Below are positions 14,452 through 22,250 of a stretch of DNA of 64,000 nucleotides, piece after piece. Position 1 is the first letter of the stretch, and each line of letters opens with the position of its first letter. Origin of the DNA: CAWJNF01 sp963844235 (lineage in GTDB: Bacteria > Actinomycetota > Thermoleophilia > Gaiellales > Gaiellaceae); contig CAWJNF010000008.1 in the NCBI GenBank assembly GCA_963844235.1, positions 1,054,001 to 1,118,000 on the forward strand. The letters are read 5' to 3'. A program made the position numbers and the translations under genes. The notes below the pieces were generated by a model. That model saw only the letters and a list, made by a program, of their open reading frames with translations, did not search any database and was not told the origin of the DNA.

Positions 14452-16790
14452 GCCCGGGTTCTCGCTGCCGCCTCGAGCGGTGCCGGATCACGGCGGGCGG
14501 CGGCGGCCTCGCGCAGGCCGGCCAGCACCTTCTCCGGCGTCAGCGGCAGCGTGGTCAGCCGCACGCCGGTCGCGTGGAAGAGGGCGTTGCCGATCGCCGC
14601 CGGCACCGGCGGCGCCCCCGTCTCGCCCAGGCCGTGAACGCGGCCCCCCGCCGGATCCTCCGCGAGCCCGACCGTCCACCGCTCGGGAAGATCACGTAGC
14701 GACGGGATCATGTAGTCGGCCAGGGTCGGGTTGACGATCTGGCCCCCGTCGAGCTCGATCTCCTCGAACAGCGCCTGACCCACTCCGAACGCGACATTGC
14801 CCTCGCACTGAAGCGACGCGAGCACGGGGTTCACCACCTTGCCCGCGTAGGTCTCCACGTGGAGATCGACCACGCGCACGACGCCGGTCTCGAGATCGAC
14901 CTCCACCTCGGCGCCCGCGGCGGCGTGGAAGAAGTGCGGCGTGACCACGCCCTGACCGGTCTCCGGGTCGAGCCCCCCGGGGCTCTGGTTGACCGCGCTC
15001 TGGACGAGGTTGCGGCGACCGGAACGGCGCACGATCTCGCCGTAGGCCAGGGCACGACCGCGCTCGCTGCCCGGCCAGACCAGGCCCTCCTCCGCGGTCA
15101 GCGCCTCGATCGGCGCCGACAGCATGGGAGCGGCCAGCGCGAGCAGCTCGCGGCGCAGAGCGAGCCCCGCCTCCTCGACCGCCCCGCCCATCATCAGCGT
15201 CGAGCGGCTCGAGCTCGTCGTCTGGTCCCACGGCGTCGCGTCGGTGTCGGGATAGGAGACGACGATACGGTCGACCGCGATTCCCAGCGCGTCGGCTGCG
15301 ATCTGCGCGAGCACCGTTCGCGCGCCCTGGCCGATCTCGACCGTGCTCGTGAGGAGGCTTGCGGAGCCGTCCTCGTTCAGCTTGATCGCGGCCGTCGAGG
15401 TCGAGGGCGTCACCGTCGTCTTGAGCGTGCAGGCGATGCCCTTGCCGCGCACCAGGCTGGGCGCGGACGCCTCCGTGGGCCCCGGCCCGCTCCAGCCGAT
15501 TCGCTCGGAGACCGTCTGCACCAGCTCGCCGAGGTGGAAGTCCTCCACGGTCTGGCCGGTGGCGAACTCGTCGCCGTCGCGCAGCAGGTTCTGGAGGCGA
15601 AGCTCGACCGGGTCGATGCCGAGGCGGTCGGCGATCAGGTCCATCTGGCTCTCGTAGGCCCAGGCGACCTGCGGAATCGCGTAGCCGCGAAAGCCGCCGG
15701 CCGGCGTCACGTTCGTGTAGACGGCGTAGGAGTCGACCGCCACGTGCGGGATCCGGTACGGCCCCGCGGAGCTGTAGCCGCCGTTCTTGATCAGCCGGGG
15801 GCTGATGTCCGCGTAGGCACCCGCGCTCCAGAGGATCCGCGCCTCGCGCGCGAGGATCGTGCCGTCGCGGCGCACCCCGGTCCGCAGGTGCACCGTCGCC
15901 GCGTGGCGGGTGATGGTGAAGAACTCCTCGGTGCGCGTGAGCTCGACGCGGACCGGCCTCCCCCCCACGCGCCACGACATGGCGGCGACGAGCGGCTCCA
16001 GCCGCGGGTAGGTCTTGGACCCGTAGGCGCCGCCGACGTTCGAGACGACGACGCGTACCGCGCTCTCGGGCAGTCGGAGCGTCTCGGCGACCTGGAAACG
16101 GACGGTGTACGGGCTCGCCGCGGACGTCCACACCGTCGCCTGGCCCGGCTCGATCGCCACGACGGCGACGTGGGGCTCGAGGTTGCAGTGCTGCTGGGCC
16201 GGGGTGCGGAACACGTCCTCGAAGATCTCGTCCGCTTCGGCGAAGCCCTCCGCGACGTCGCCGTGACGCAGCCGGAAGTGGTTGCAGACGTTCTTGCCCG
16301 CCCCTGGATGGAGCACGATGTCGGGAAACGGCGTCCGCTCGCGCAGCGGGATCGCGTCGTGGATGTCGGGCGCGTCGAGCGCCATCGCCTCCTCGGGAGT
16401 CGCGAGCACGGGCAGGTCCTCGTACCGGACGTCCACGAGCTCGCAGGCGGCGGCCGCCGCGTCCTCGTCCACGGCGATAACGGCCGCCACCGGCTCACCG
16501 CTGAAGCGCACGCGTTCGATCGCGAGCAGCGGCCGGTCCGGGATCACGGGGCCGTAATGGGACTCGATCTCCGCGCCGACCAGGTCGCCGCCGACGAGCA
16601 CCCCCACGACGCCCGGGCTCCCAGCCGCCGCGCTCACGTCGAGCCGATCGATGACGCCGTGAGCGCATGTGCTGCGCACGATCTTGCCGTGCAGCATCCC
16701 CGGCACGCGAGCGTCTACCGCGAAGGGCAGCGAGCCCGTCACGCGCTGCCGCGCCTCCCTCATCGGGATGGGGCGGCCGACCTCCGTCAT
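14448..16790 (-). CDS. Molybdenum hydroxylase large subunit (CoxL/XdhA-like), system 1
   Basis: A 780-residue molybdopterin-cytosine/xanthine-dehydrogenase-type catalytic subunit, hydroxylating an activated C-H with water. The N-terminal aldehyde-oxidase a/b-hammerhead domain covers about 1-120 (ARQRVTGSLPFAVD). The Mo-binding domains follow with SNVGGAYGSKTYPRLEP, PAGGFRGYAIPQ, STVEIGQGARTV and the C-terminal catalytic glutamate in VHGLGETGAPPVP. The GGAYGSK replaces the GGGFGxK of the second system, and CO-dehydrogenase active-site loop AYRCSFR is absent, so CO is not the substrate. FAD and 2Fe-2S partners lie upstream at 19932-20822 and 19435-19935 in the same operon. ATG 16790 follows the C45 gene by 25 nt without a clear ribosome site. 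Confidence 0.9.
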   Translation of the reverse strand: MTEVGRPIPMREARQRVTGSLPFAVDARVPGMLHGKIVRSTCAHGVIDRLDVSAAAGSPGVVGVLVGGDLVGAEIESHYGPVIPDRPLLAIERVRFSGEPVAAVIAVDEDAAAAACELVDVRYEDLPVLATPEEAMALDAPDIHDAIPLRERTPFPDIVLHPGAGKNVCNHFRLRHGDVAEGFAEADEIFEDVFRTPAQQHCNLEPHVAVVAIEPGQATVWTSAASPYTVRFQVAETLRLPESAVRVVVSNVGGAYGSKTYPRLEPLVAAMSWRVGGRPVRVELTRTEEFFTITRHAATVHLRTGVRRDGTILAREARILWSAGAYADISPRLIKNGGYSSAGPYRIPHVAVDSYAVYTNVTPAGGFRGYAIPQVAWAYESQMDLIADRLGIDPVELRLQNLLRDGDEFATGQTVEDFHLGELVQTVSERIGWSGPGPTEASAPSLVRGKGIACTLKTTVTPSTSTAAIKLNEDGSASLLTSTVEIGQGARTVLAQIAADALGIAVDRIVVSYPDTDATPWDQTTSSSRSTLMMGGAVEEAGLALRRELLALAAPMLSAPIEALTAEEGLVWPGSERGRALAYGEIVRRSGRRNLVQSAVNQSPGGLDPETGQGVVTPHFFHAAAGAEVEVDLETGVVRVVDLHVETYAGKVVNPVLASLQCEGNVAFGVGQALFEEIELDGGQIVNPTLADYMIPSLRDLPERWTVGLAEDPAGGRVHGLGETGAPPVPAAIGNALFHATGVRLTTLPLTPEKVLAGLREAAAARRDPAPLEAAARTRA

Positions 16791-16815
16791 GGCACGGCGT
16801 GCCGGGGGGCTGGGC

Positions 16816-18039
16816 TCATCGGTCCGGGCCTCCGCCGACGAGCGCCTCCTCGTGCGGCTCCTCGCTGTAGGAGACGCGCCAGGCCGAGCCGTCGAGAAAC
16901 GGCGCAGGGATGTCGCCGGGCTCGGCGTCGGCGGTGAGCTCGATGTGGCTCTCCGGATTCCGCCAGGCATGGCACGGCTTGCCGAGCGCCAGCGCGATCC
17001 GTGAGCGCTCGGGCTGCTCCGGGTCGATTTCGACAACGCCCGCGCCGAGCGACGTCTCCTCGTGGTAGTCCTCGCCATGGCGGCAGATCGAGCTCTCGCC
17101 GGGGCCGTTCGCGTGGTCGCCCGAGGCGGCGACGAGGTCGTCGAAGCTGACGCCGCCGTTCGCCGCGGCCGACTCCAGCAGCGCGCTGCACCGCGCGTAG
17201 CGCTCGACGCTCGAGACGTCGCCGGGGTCGTTCAGGTACTCGAGCGTCTGGAAGCGGTTCGTCCGTACGAGGGGGCCGTCGCGCGTCACGTCACAGGCGA
17301 AGCGGTCGTACGAGGTCTCGAGCACCCATGCCTCCCCCGCGTCGGCGAACTCCATGTTGCCCGGGGTGCTCGTCGGCGCCTCCATCGTCTTCGCGAGGAT
17401 CCGCTGGGCCGCAGCGACGGCGGTCTCCTCCTCGAGGCCCTCGCGCAGCAGCTGGGTGCGGTCGCTCGCGCGCACCTGCGACACGTCGGTCTTGCGCGCA
17501 GCCAGCTCCGACGTGCGGGCGATGTTGGAGCCGGCGGCGACGCCGCAGTCGTTGACCCCGACCTTGATGCCCGTTGCGCCGGCGGCCGACAGTCCGACGA
17601 TGCGGCGTCCGTTCGCGGCTCGCGTCGCCTGCACCACGTAGATGTCCTTGTGAAGGTGGTACCCCGGCCCGACCATGGAGTCGTTGCCGAGCTGGTCGGA
17701 GTTCTTCATCAGCAGCGTGCGGCCCGTGGCGCTGGCGCTGCCGAGAGCCGCCATGACCGTGCAGCCGTCGGCTGCCGCGAGCTCGCCGTAGAGGTTGTAG
17801 GCGAGCAGCAGGGAATAGGGCTCGCCCGCCCCCTCGGCGAGGCCGCGGATCTGAGCGCGTGTCGACTCGGCAAGCCGGCGGTGGTCGCGGACTGCTCGGT
17901 CGCGCAGGACCCGCGGGCCGATCCCGCGCGCTGCGAGGGCGGACACGAAGCCCCCCAGGTTGGCGCGCACGGCAGCCCGCCCGATCCGGCCCTGCTCGAG
18001 GCCGGAGCGGTACGGCAGACGAAGCTCTCCCGGACTCAT
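16816..18039 (-). CDS. C45 family acyl-coenzyme A:6-aminopenicillanic-acid-acyltransferase-like amide hydrolase
   Basis: A 407-residue Ntn-hydrolase of the C45 peptidase family. These proteins self-cleave before a cysteine that becomes the N-terminal nucleophile; here AADGCTVMAA is the expected site (about residue 99), followed by ATGRTLLMKNSDQLGND, the family's conserved block with Asn and Asp. Later blocks (GVNDCGVAAGSN, AWVLETSYDRFACDV, TNRF) also match. Members cleave or form amide bonds, including acyl-homoserine and N-acyl compounds. It sits between a cyclic amidohydrolase and the Mo-hydroxylase subunit, its ATG overlapping the preceding stop by 1 nt (TGATG), so it likely hydrolyses an amide intermediate of the pathway. 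Confidence 0.8.
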   Translation of the reverse strand: MSPGELRLPYRSGLEQGRIGRAAVRANLGGFVSALAARGIGPRVLRDRAVRDHRRLAESTRAQIRGLAEGAGEPYSLLLAYNLYGELAAADGCTVMAALGSASATGRTLLMKNSDQLGNDSMVGPGYHLHKDIYVVQATRAANGRRIVGLSAAGATGIKVGVNDCGVAAGSNIARTSELAARKTDVSQVRASDRTQLLREGLEEETAVAAAQRILAKTMEAPTSTPGNMEFADAGEAWVLETSYDRFACDVTRDGPLVRTNRFQTLEYLNDPGDVSSVERYARCSALLESAAANGGVSFDDLVAASGDHANGPGESSICRHGEDYHEETSLGAGVVEIDPEQPERSRIALALGKPCHAWRNPESHIELTADAEPGDIPAPFLDGSAWRVSYSEEPHEEALVGGGPDR

Positions 18040-19409
18040 CACGCCGCCACCGCCGCGGCGGCACCCGGGATGACGGCCCGGCCCGACGGCTCGTCGACGA
18101 GCTCCCCGTCCTGCATGACGACGCGGCCTCGGACGATGGTGCCGACCGCTCGCCCGGTGACCTCGACGCCGTTGTACGGGGTCACGTTGTTCTTCGAGTG
18201 CAGCTTCTCCTCGTCGATCGTCCACGTGTGGTCGAGGTCGACGATCGTCAGGTCGCCATCCGAGCCGGGCTGCAGCGTGCCCTTCTGCGGGTACATGCCC
18301 CAGATCTTTGCCGGGCCTTCCGACGTCACGCGGACGAGCTGCTCGAGCGTCATGTCACCGGGTCGCACCGCCTGCGACAGAAAGACCGCGAGGCTCGTCT
18401 CGACGCTCGTGAAGCCGGAGATCGCCTTCCAGATGTCGTCGTTCAGCTTCTCCTCCCGCGTGTGCGGGGAATGGTCGGTCCCGATGGCCTCGATCGAGCC
18501 GTCGAGAAGCCCCTGGAAAAGCGCCTTGCCGTGCTCGGCCGACCGCACGGGCGGGTTCATCCGCAACACCGAGCCGAGCCGCGGCATGTCCACGTCGGCG
18601 TCGAGGAAGCAGTAGTGCTCGCCGGTCTCGGTCGTGATGTCGACGCCCTTCCGGCGCCACTCCTCGATCATCTCGAGCCCGTCGCGCGAGCTCAGGTGGA
18701 AGATGTGGATCTTCGTGCCCGTGTAGCTCGCAAAGAGCGCCATGCGCTGGATCGACTCGGCCTCGCAGATCGGAGGCCGTGAGTCGACGTGAGCGAGCGC
18801 GTCGGTGCGACCGGCGGCCTTCGCCTGCCGGATCAGGTGCTGCATGATCTGGTCGTTCTCGGCGTGGAAGCCGATGCGCTTGCCGGTCTTCGTGATGAGG
18901 CGCAACGCGTCGAGGAGCATCCCGTCGTCGGGGGCCGGGATGTTGCCGATCGTCTCGCCGAGAAAGATCTTGTAGCCGCAGACGCCCGCCTCGTCCATGG
19001 CCGGGATCTGGTCGACGTTCTCCTGTATGACGACGCCGAGGATGCCGATGTCGCAGAACGACTTCTCCTCGATCAGGCGCCGCTTGAGCATCACGCCGTC
19101 GGGATCGGCCGTGGGCGGCTTCGTGTTCGGCATGTCGACGACGGTGCAGATCCCGCCCATCACCGCGGCCGTGGAGCCGGTGGTGAAGTCCTCCTTGTAC
19201 TCGAGGCCCGGCTCGCGGAAGTGGACGTGCGGGTTGATCGCGCCCGGCAGGACGTAGAGCCCGGTCGCGTCGATCGTGCGCTCCGCCGAGGGGAGGCCCT
19301 CGTCCCCGGCGACTGCGACGATGATGCCGCCGTCGATCGCGATGCCCCCGCGAAACCGTCCCGTGGACGTCACCACGGTGCCGTTCTTCACAACCAGCTC
19401 AACCGCCAC
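18039..19409 (-). CDS. Cyclic amidohydrolase (dihydroorotase/allantoinase/enamidase-like)
   Basis: A 456-residue binuclear metal amidohydrolase. Ligands seen: HxH in INPHVHFREPG, the carboxylated lysine in CGYKIFLGE, His in IGFHAEN, His in IHIFHLSS, and Asp in GTDHSPHT. The HFREPG loop is dihydroorotase-like while GTDHSPH is typical of allantoinases. The HFREPGLEYKEDF block also occurs in relatives that open other cyclic amides. It would open a lactam/imide ring in the cytoplasm. GTG 19409 is preceded by AAAGGAAG. It lies between the small Fe-S/FAD subunits and the C45 hydrolase within the Mo-hydroxylase operon, which argues against a biosynthetic PyrC role. Confidence 0.87.
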   Translation of the reverse strand: MAVELVVKNGTVVTSTGRFRGGIAIDGGIIVAVAGDEGLPSAERTIDATGLYVLPGAINPHVHFREPGLEYKEDFTTGSTAAVMGGICTVVDMPNTKPPTADPDGVMLKRRLIEEKSFCDIGILGVVIQENVDQIPAMDEAGVCGYKIFLGETIGNIPAPDDGMLLDALRLITKTGKRIGFHAENDQIMQHLIRQAKAAGRTDALAHVDSRPPICEAESIQRMALFASYTGTKIHIFHLSSRDGLEMIEEWRRKGVDITTETGEHYCFLDADVDMPRLGSVLRMNPPVRSAEHGKALFQGLLDGSIEAIGTDHSPHTREEKLNDDIWKAISGFTSVETSLAVFLSQAVRPGDMTLEQLVRVTSEGPAKIWGMYPQKGTLQPGSDGDLTIVDLDHTWTIDEEKLHSKNNVTPYNGVEVTGRAVGTIVRGRVVMQDGELVDEPSGRAVIPGAAAAVAA

Positions 19410-19434
19410 GCTCGCTTCCTTTCTCTCGTTGTCG

Positions 19435-19935
19435 TTACCGAGCCCCCGCCGCTTCCGCCGATCCCGCGACCGCCAGGACCGCTGCCACGATCTCCCGATA
19501 GCAGCCGCACCGGCAGAGGTTGCCGGACAGGAACTCCTCGACCTCGGCCTCGGTGGGGGTCGGCCGCTCGGCGAGCAGCGCCTTGGCCGCGAGGACGAAG
19601 CCGGGCGTGCAGTAGGAGCACTGGAATGCGTTCTGGTCGACGAACGCCTGCTGGACTGGGTCGAGGCTGCCGTCCACCCCTGCGAGCCCCTCGATCGTCG
19701 TGATCTCGCGGCCCGCCGCCAGCGGCGCGAGCATGAGACACGAGCTCACGGGCTCACCGTCGAGCAGGACGGTACAGGCGCCGCACATGCCGACGCCGCA
19801 CCCCTCCCGGGCGCCGGCGAGATCGAGCTCCCGCCGGAGCACCTCGAGCAGCGTGTGGTGCGTGCTCGCGAGGACGACGCGCTCGTGTCCGTTCACGTGC
19901 AGGCGAAGCGCCTGCGCCGTGTCGAGGCCGATCAT
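19435..19935 (-). CDS. Molybdenum hydroxylase 2Fe-2S subunit (CoxS-like), system 1
   Basis: A 166-residue iron-sulfur subunit. The plant-ferredoxin-type cluster ligands are in GCGVGMCGACTVLLDG plus the following SSC; the helical second cluster ligands are in CSYCTPGF and GNLCRCGCY. It passes electrons from the molybdenum centre to FAD. ATG overlaps the FAD subunit stop by 4 nt. The last motif reads CRCGCY rather than the commoner CRCTGY, adding one extra cysteine. Confidence 0.92.
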   Translation of the reverse strand: MIGLDTAQALRLHVNGHERVVLASTHHTLLEVLRRELDLAGAREGCGVGMCGACTVLLDGEPVSSCLMLAPLAAGREITTIEGLAGVDGSLDPVQQAFVDQNAFQCSYCTPGFVLAAKALLAERPTPTEAEVEEFLSGNLCRCGCYREIVAAVLAVAGSAEAAGAR

Positions 19936-20822
19936 GAGGGGCCGTTCGTCGTCGCCCGCGCCGCGCGGGCCCTGTCGCGCGCCAGCTCGATCGTCCTGCG
20001 CACCCAGACACGGATCATCTCGCGCCGGTACGAGGCGGAGCCACGACCGTCGGAGAGCGTGCGCGCATCGCGTGCGTACGCTTCGCCGACCTCGCGCGCG
20101 ACCTCGTCCGTCATCATCTGGCCCCGTGCGGCGGCCTCGACCTCGGGCCGCGCCAGGGGGAGCTCGGTCGCCGCGCCCACGACCACCCGCAGATCCTCAC
20201 AGCGTTCGTCCTCGGCCAGCCGCAGCAGCACGGTCACGCCGACACACGGCCTGTCCTCGGAGGAGCGCGTGACGAACTTCGTGTAGGCGCCCACGGTGCC
20301 GGGTGGAGGGAGCGGGACCTCGATCTCCGCGACCAGCTCGTTCTCGCGCACAACGGTCTCGAAGTAGCCGCGGAAGAAGTCCCCGAGAGCCACCTGGCGC
20401 TCGCCCTCGACGCTGGCGAGGCGCACCGACGCGCCGAGCGCCAACAGCGCGCCGGGCGGATCCGAGGCGTAGTCGGCCTCCGCGAGCACTCCGCCGACGG
20501 TGGCCACGCTGCGGACGCGCACGTTGCCGACCCGGCTGAAGACGTCGGGCACGAGCGGGAGGCGTTCACGCAGCTCCGCGTGCCGCTCGAGCGCCGCGTG
20601 GGTGACGAGCGGGCCGAGCCGGACTCGCTGCGCCTGCTCTTCGATCTCGACCCGATCGAGGCCCGGAGCCCTCCTCAGACTGACGAGCATCTCGGGCCGC
20701 ACGAGCCGTTGCCGGATGAGCAGCGTCAGCGCGGTGCCGCCCGCGATGACCCTCGTGTCCGGCCCGCCCTCAGCCAGGACCTCGAGGGCCTCGGGCACCG
20801 ATTCCGGCTCGACGAGCTTCAT
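19932..20822 (-). CDS. Molybdenum hydroxylase FAD subunit (CoxM-like), system 1
   Basis: A 296-residue FAD-binding subunit of the xanthine dehydrogenase family. Visible are VIAGGTALTLLIRQRLVRP (pyrophosphate-binding loop) and the second flavin motif VATVGGVLAEADYASD, followed by the C-terminal CO_deh_flav_C domain with FVTRSSEDRPCVGVTVLL. It accepts electrons from the 2Fe-2S subunit. ATG 20822 is 8 nt after a TATGCT box. It heads the M-S-amidohydrolase-C45-L-PrpF gene order. Confidence 0.92.
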   Translation of the reverse strand: MKLVEPESVPEALEVLAEGGPDTRVIAGGTALTLLIRQRLVRPEMLVSLRRAPGLDRVEIEEQAQRVRLGPLVTHAALERHAELRERLPLVPDVFSRVGNVRVRSVATVGGVLAEADYASDPPGALLALGASVRLASVEGERQVALGDFFRGYFETVVRENELVAEIEVPLPPPGTVGAYTKFVTRSSEDRPCVGVTVLLRLAEDERCEDLRVVVGAATELPLARPEVEAAARGQMMTDEVAREVGEAYARDARTLSDGRGSASYRREMIRVWVRRTIELARDRARAARATTNGPS

Positions 20823-20830
20823 CGAGGCCC

Positions 20831-20836
20831 AGCATA
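20831..20836 (-). promoter_or_regulatory. Leaderless -10 box (TATGCT) heading the system 1 operon
   Basis: Minus-strand TATGCT ends 8 nt before ATG 20822. It sits in the 45-nt gap after the amidase-aldolase fusion gene, so system 1 may be transcribed independently of the large subunit and fusion gene upstream. Confidence 0.55.
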
Positions 20837-20867
20837 CGCGGGTGCAATCGCGCCCACATGGACTGCG

Positions 20868-22250
20868 TCACGCGGGCCGGCCGGCGCTGCGCGCGAGGTA
20901 GTCCCAGATACGGGCGACGCGTTCGCGGCCGCGTGACTCGAAGCGGGCGTCGAGGTCGGCGAGCTCGTCATCGGGGAGCGGCGAGACCGGGCCGAGCAAC
21001 TGCGCGGCGAGCTGGAGGCGCAGCGCGCGCTCGAGCTGGACCGCCCTGACGGTCGCCTCCTCGACGTCGGCGCCGACCGTCACGAGGCCGTGGCCGCGCA
21101 GGAGCACGGCCCGCCCGTCGCCGAGCGCCGTCGCCAGCCGCCGTCCGGCTTCCGGCGTCGAGACGAGCTCCGCCGGCTCGTGGAACGCGATGCGGTTCCA
21201 GAACGGGACGGCGTCCTGGCACGCGACCGCCCAGCGCTGCGGGTGCAAGCTCACTGCGACAGACGCCTGCGGATGCGTGTGGACAACGCCGCCCACGTCC
21301 GGGCGGGCGCGGTAGATCTCCCGGTGCAGCGGCAGCTCGTCCGGCAGCGGTGCGCCCGAAGGCGGCTGACCGTCGGCGACCCCGACAGCGACGACGTCGG
21401 CCGCTCCCACCTCTTCGAGCCCGCTCCCGGCTCCCTTGATCAGCAGCTCCGCCGCGCCCGGCACGCGTCCGCTGACGTGACCGAAGCAGAGGTGCTCATG
21501 GCCGTGGCGGTGGAGGATCCGGCATGCGAGCGCGATTCGTGTGGCGAGCTGCGCCTGCTCGCGATCCTCTGCCGGCGGAACCGCCTCGGGCACGGAACGG
21601 TCGCCGCCGAGGTAGGCGAGCGCCTCCTTCACGTCGACGACGTCTGCGTACTTCATGTCCATGTCGAAGAGGCTCATTGCGTGACTCGGCCCCCACCGGT
21701 CGGCGACCGCCTGGCGCGGCACGATCACGCGGAAACCGGCCGAGCACCCGTCGACGGCGGTCGCGCGGACGCAGCCGCTCGTCGTCACACCGGTGACGAC
21801 GATCGTGTCGACGCCCTTTGCGGTGAGCTGCGCGGCGAGCGGCGTGCCGAAGAAGCACGACGCGTACTTCTTGACCAGCAGGGTCTCGTCCGGTCGCCGC
21901 CCGAGACGCGGGTCGATCTCCACCCAGCGCGTCCCCTCGACGAGCACGCGCTGGCCGGGGATCTTGCGAGGCCAGACACCGGCCTCGACGAGGTCGGCGT
22001 CGTACGAGACGGTGGAGAAGACGATCGGGACGCCGGCCACGCGCGCCACCTCGAGCAGCCGCACGATCTCGGCGACGGCCGGGCTGACGTCGGCCCCGAG
22101 CGGCGAGCGCTCGTCCGTGAAGCCGCACGACATGTCCACGACGAGCAAAGCCGGCCGCTCGCCGAAGCCCGTCCGTCCGCCGAGGCCTTGCTCGCGTATC
22201 GAGCGCCAGAACGCCTCGATCTCGCGCTCGACGACGCGATCCTCTGTCAT
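20868..22250 (-). CDS. Fused isochorismatase-family amidase and class II aldolase
   Basis: A 460-residue two-domain protein. Residues about 30-215 are a cysteine hydrolase of the isochorismatase superfamily with the complete triad: Asp39 (LLVVDMSCGFTD), Lys128 (LLVKKYASCFFGT) and Cys160 (TTSGCVRATAVD). The TTSGCVRAT block resembles N-carbamoylsarcosine amidase and maleamate amidase. Residues about 228-450 are a class II aldolase/adducin (AraD/FucA) domain: HVSGRV, PDELPLHREIY, zinc histidines in VVHTHPQ (323, 325) and His386 in LLRGHGLVTVG. A linker of about 15 residues rich in Pro and Glu (SVPEAVPPAEDRE) joins them and there is no frameshift. It could deamidate a substrate and then cleave or decarboxylate it by retro-aldol chemistry. 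The ATG overlaps the large-subunit stop by 4 nt. Confidence 0.9.
   Translation of the reverse strand: MTEDRVVEREIEAFWRSIREQGLGGRTGFGERPALLVVDMSCGFTDERSPLGADVSPAVAEIVRLLEVARVAGVPIVFSTVSYDADLVEAGVWPRKIPGQRVLVEGTRWVEIDPRLGRRPDETLLVKKYASCFFGTPLAAQLTAKGVDTIVVTGVTTSGCVRATAVDGCSAGFRVIVPRQAVADRWGPSHAMSLFDMDMKYADVVDVKEALAYLGGDRSVPEAVPPAEDREQAQLATRIALACRILHRHGHEHLCFGHVSGRVPGAAELLIKGAGSGLEEVGAADVVAVGVADGQPPSGAPLPDELPLHREIYRARPDVGGVVHTHPQASVAVSLHPQRWAVACQDAVPFWNRIAFHEPAELVSTPEAGRRLATALGDGRAVLLRGHGLVTVGADVEEATVRAVQLERALRLQLAAQLLGPVSPLPDDELADLDARFESRGRERVARIWDYLARSAGRPA

Noticed and set aside
14448..16790. CO dehydrogenase (form I) assignment for either large subunit
   Set aside because: The AYRCSFR-type active-site cysteine loop is absent (GGFRGYA and GAYRGVG instead), so only the wider xanthine dehydrogenase family is supported.
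14859..16937. A 692-codon plus-strand frame opposite the Mo-hydroxylase large subunit
   Set aside because: Composition is that of a shadow frame; the minus strand carries all CoxL motifs.
18039..19409. Biosynthetic dihydroorotase (pyrC) together with pyrD at 12156
   Set aside because: Both are embedded among catabolic Mo-hydroxylase genes, with no other pyr genes (pyrB, carAB, pyrF, pyrR) nearby, and the amidohydrolase has an allantoinase-like GTDHSPH site.
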